Source: Selaginella tamariscina
Lineage: Eukaryota > Streptophyta > Lycopodiopsida > Selaginellales > Selaginellaceae
Length of the DNA stretch: 64,000 nt
Assembly (NCBI GenBank): GCA_003024785.1
Contig: PUQB01000017.1
Coordinates: 998,521-1,062,520 of the forward strand
Direction: 5' to 3'
The position numbers were made by a program, and so were the translations under genes. Below the pieces are notes generated by a model. The model saw only the letters and a program-made list of their open reading frames with translations, did no database searches and was not told where the DNA came from. Positions 62,574-64,000 of this stretch are shown in pieces (the first letter of the stretch is position 1; every line of letters starts with the position of its first letter).

Positions 62574-64000
62574 AGTTGCATGTCAAATATTGCTTAGGTA
62601 AGAAGATTGGTTTCACTGTATGTTAAGTGTTACTAAAATTGTGTTTTCTTAGATTTTGCAAGTTCAATAAACATTGTTTTTCTTTCCTCATGTTGTTGTT
62701 GTGTGACATCACATGTCGAGGAGCCTCGTTTGAGGATGCCAAACCGAATCCTACAACCTTGGACAGATTCATCATTTTCTACAATGCAAACAGATTAAAG
62801 AATGATCATGGTGCATCCACCTCTACATCTCAACAAGTTGGAACTACGATGTACAAACTCATGGTTTGGTGATTTTTTAATAAGTTTGTTAAAAGGGCGA
62901 ACGTTGATCCTAAGTCTTGGAACTTAACAACAAACATAATGAGAAGAGCTTTTTGCATTATGCAACATGTTTTTTGATGAAGAAGGTTATGTCATCATCA
63001 TAAGTAGAATTGAAATGATATGACTCCTATGTCAATCGAGGTTTAAGCAACTACAAAATAGATTGAAAACTCAACAGTGGCATTAAGTTATATTTCAATT
63101 TTATAAGTTAAAATACATATCGACACATTGTGTGTGCATCCACTCACTACCTTTGTTGGACAAGGATCCCATATACTAGACTCCTCACTTGTCATTTTCC
63201 ATCCTCGATGCAAGGATGGAAAGTGCCACGTGAAGAGTCCGGTATATGAGACCCCTAGTGTGTCCTTGCATTGAGGACCATTAAGGCTCACAATGATGTC
63301 AAAGTATCATTGAATTTACCAAAATTCTATTAGGCAATCTTTATTTTTTTAATTAACAAAAGTTTTTTATTTTGCCATAAACTGATGTTTTATCTTACTT
63401 GACCAAATTTTGAATTTGGCCTCAATGGTGCTTGTAAGAAGGGAAGCTAGAGAAATTGAATAGAATGCACTTCAAGTTAATTTCAACACCATCGCAAATA
63501 AACCACATTACACTAGAGCTTCAGATGATTTTATTTGTAAGCTCCCATATATTTTCTTTAGGAAAAACACTCATCTATGCTTGAGCATGAGATGGGGCAA
63601 TGAAAAATTGAAGGACCTCATAAACTTAATTATAAAGTGGTTAAGAAGGCCATGTGATTTTGTAATATGAGGAATGAACGTATTGCATCAATAGTAAAAA
63701 CATGGCCAAAATATTGTGAGTAATAATTTCGATATTAAGATGTTTACAGTTTACTATGTGAAAGAGATAGTTACACTATGCACCTGTCATATCGAAAAAA
63801 ACTTGTGCAAACGTTACCAATAAGAGTAATGAAGAGGAGGAAGAAGAGAAGATTATAAAGATGAATTAGGTGTTGGAGGGAAAAGTTAATGTGGACCAAG
63901 TAAAAAAACACATAGAGTCAAAAACCACCTCTACCACCCAACCGAAAGAAAAGACATCTCAATATCAAAAAAGAAAAGAAGCCAAAAAGACACCACCTTT
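62574..64000. other. Unassigned right edge of the window
   Basis: An open stretch ending at 62872 contains CRGASFEDAKPNPTTLDRF but matches nothing I know. Two short CCTCGATGCAAGGATGG-type palindromes lie at 63198-63290. Otherwise AT-rich, with no gene seen. Confidence 0.4.

Overview
The window is plant nuclear DNA. The host genes have many short exons, GT-AG introns, plant-type protein families (a CDPK, an FHA/coiled-coil protein, a DAO-type flavoprotein) and introns full of TC/TG/TA microsatellites. Two thirds of the window is nested LTR retrotransposons. This fits a large, repeat-rich land-plant genome. A seed-free plant such as a fern or lycophyte is my guess, but the sequence does not prove it.

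Bases 1-14116 are host genes. The start of an FAD-dependent oxidoreductase gene runs leftward off the window (26-453, minus). It is divergent from a 20-exon FHA-domain coiled-coil gene (1082-8082, plus). A 10-exon calcium-dependent protein kinase follows (8893-14116, plus). All three keep clear protein similarity and good splice sites, yet carry single-base indels in exons, mostly one base lost from or added to a short homopolymer. The CDPK has by far the most. From 14117 to about 18060 the sequence is AT-rich, with one unidentified short reading frame at 16712.

Bases 18060-57647 are a nest of fossil mobile elements. A 1.8-kb LTR-like repeat (X) is split by an old Ty3/gypsy element A (18830-24209, minus). 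Beside it lies element C (25207-40364, plus), interrupted by D (26720-30657), a gag-only LTR element, and by B (30809-37184, minus), a young chromovirus. Element E (42934-57647, plus) is interrupted by a 3.4-kb palindrome made of two inverted X repeats (about 43308-46756) and by F (49817-55875, plus), a sister of B. A, B, E and F are one chromodomain Ty3/gypsy family. Its LTRs carry a conserved TATA box, and in A, B and F a 13-nt sequence about 30 nt downstream is the reverse complement of the 13 nt just inside the 5' LTR. This is the layout of Tf1/sushi-type self-priming and is the most interesting signal in the window.

Bases 57648-64000 hold no recognisable gene. They contain an inverted copy of the sequence left of E, a recurring short palindrome of the CCTC...GAGG type, short unidentified reading frames, an 18-unit minisatellite (61337-62165) and a 161-bp tandem duplication (62258-62573). 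No tRNA, rRNA or CRISPR array was seen.
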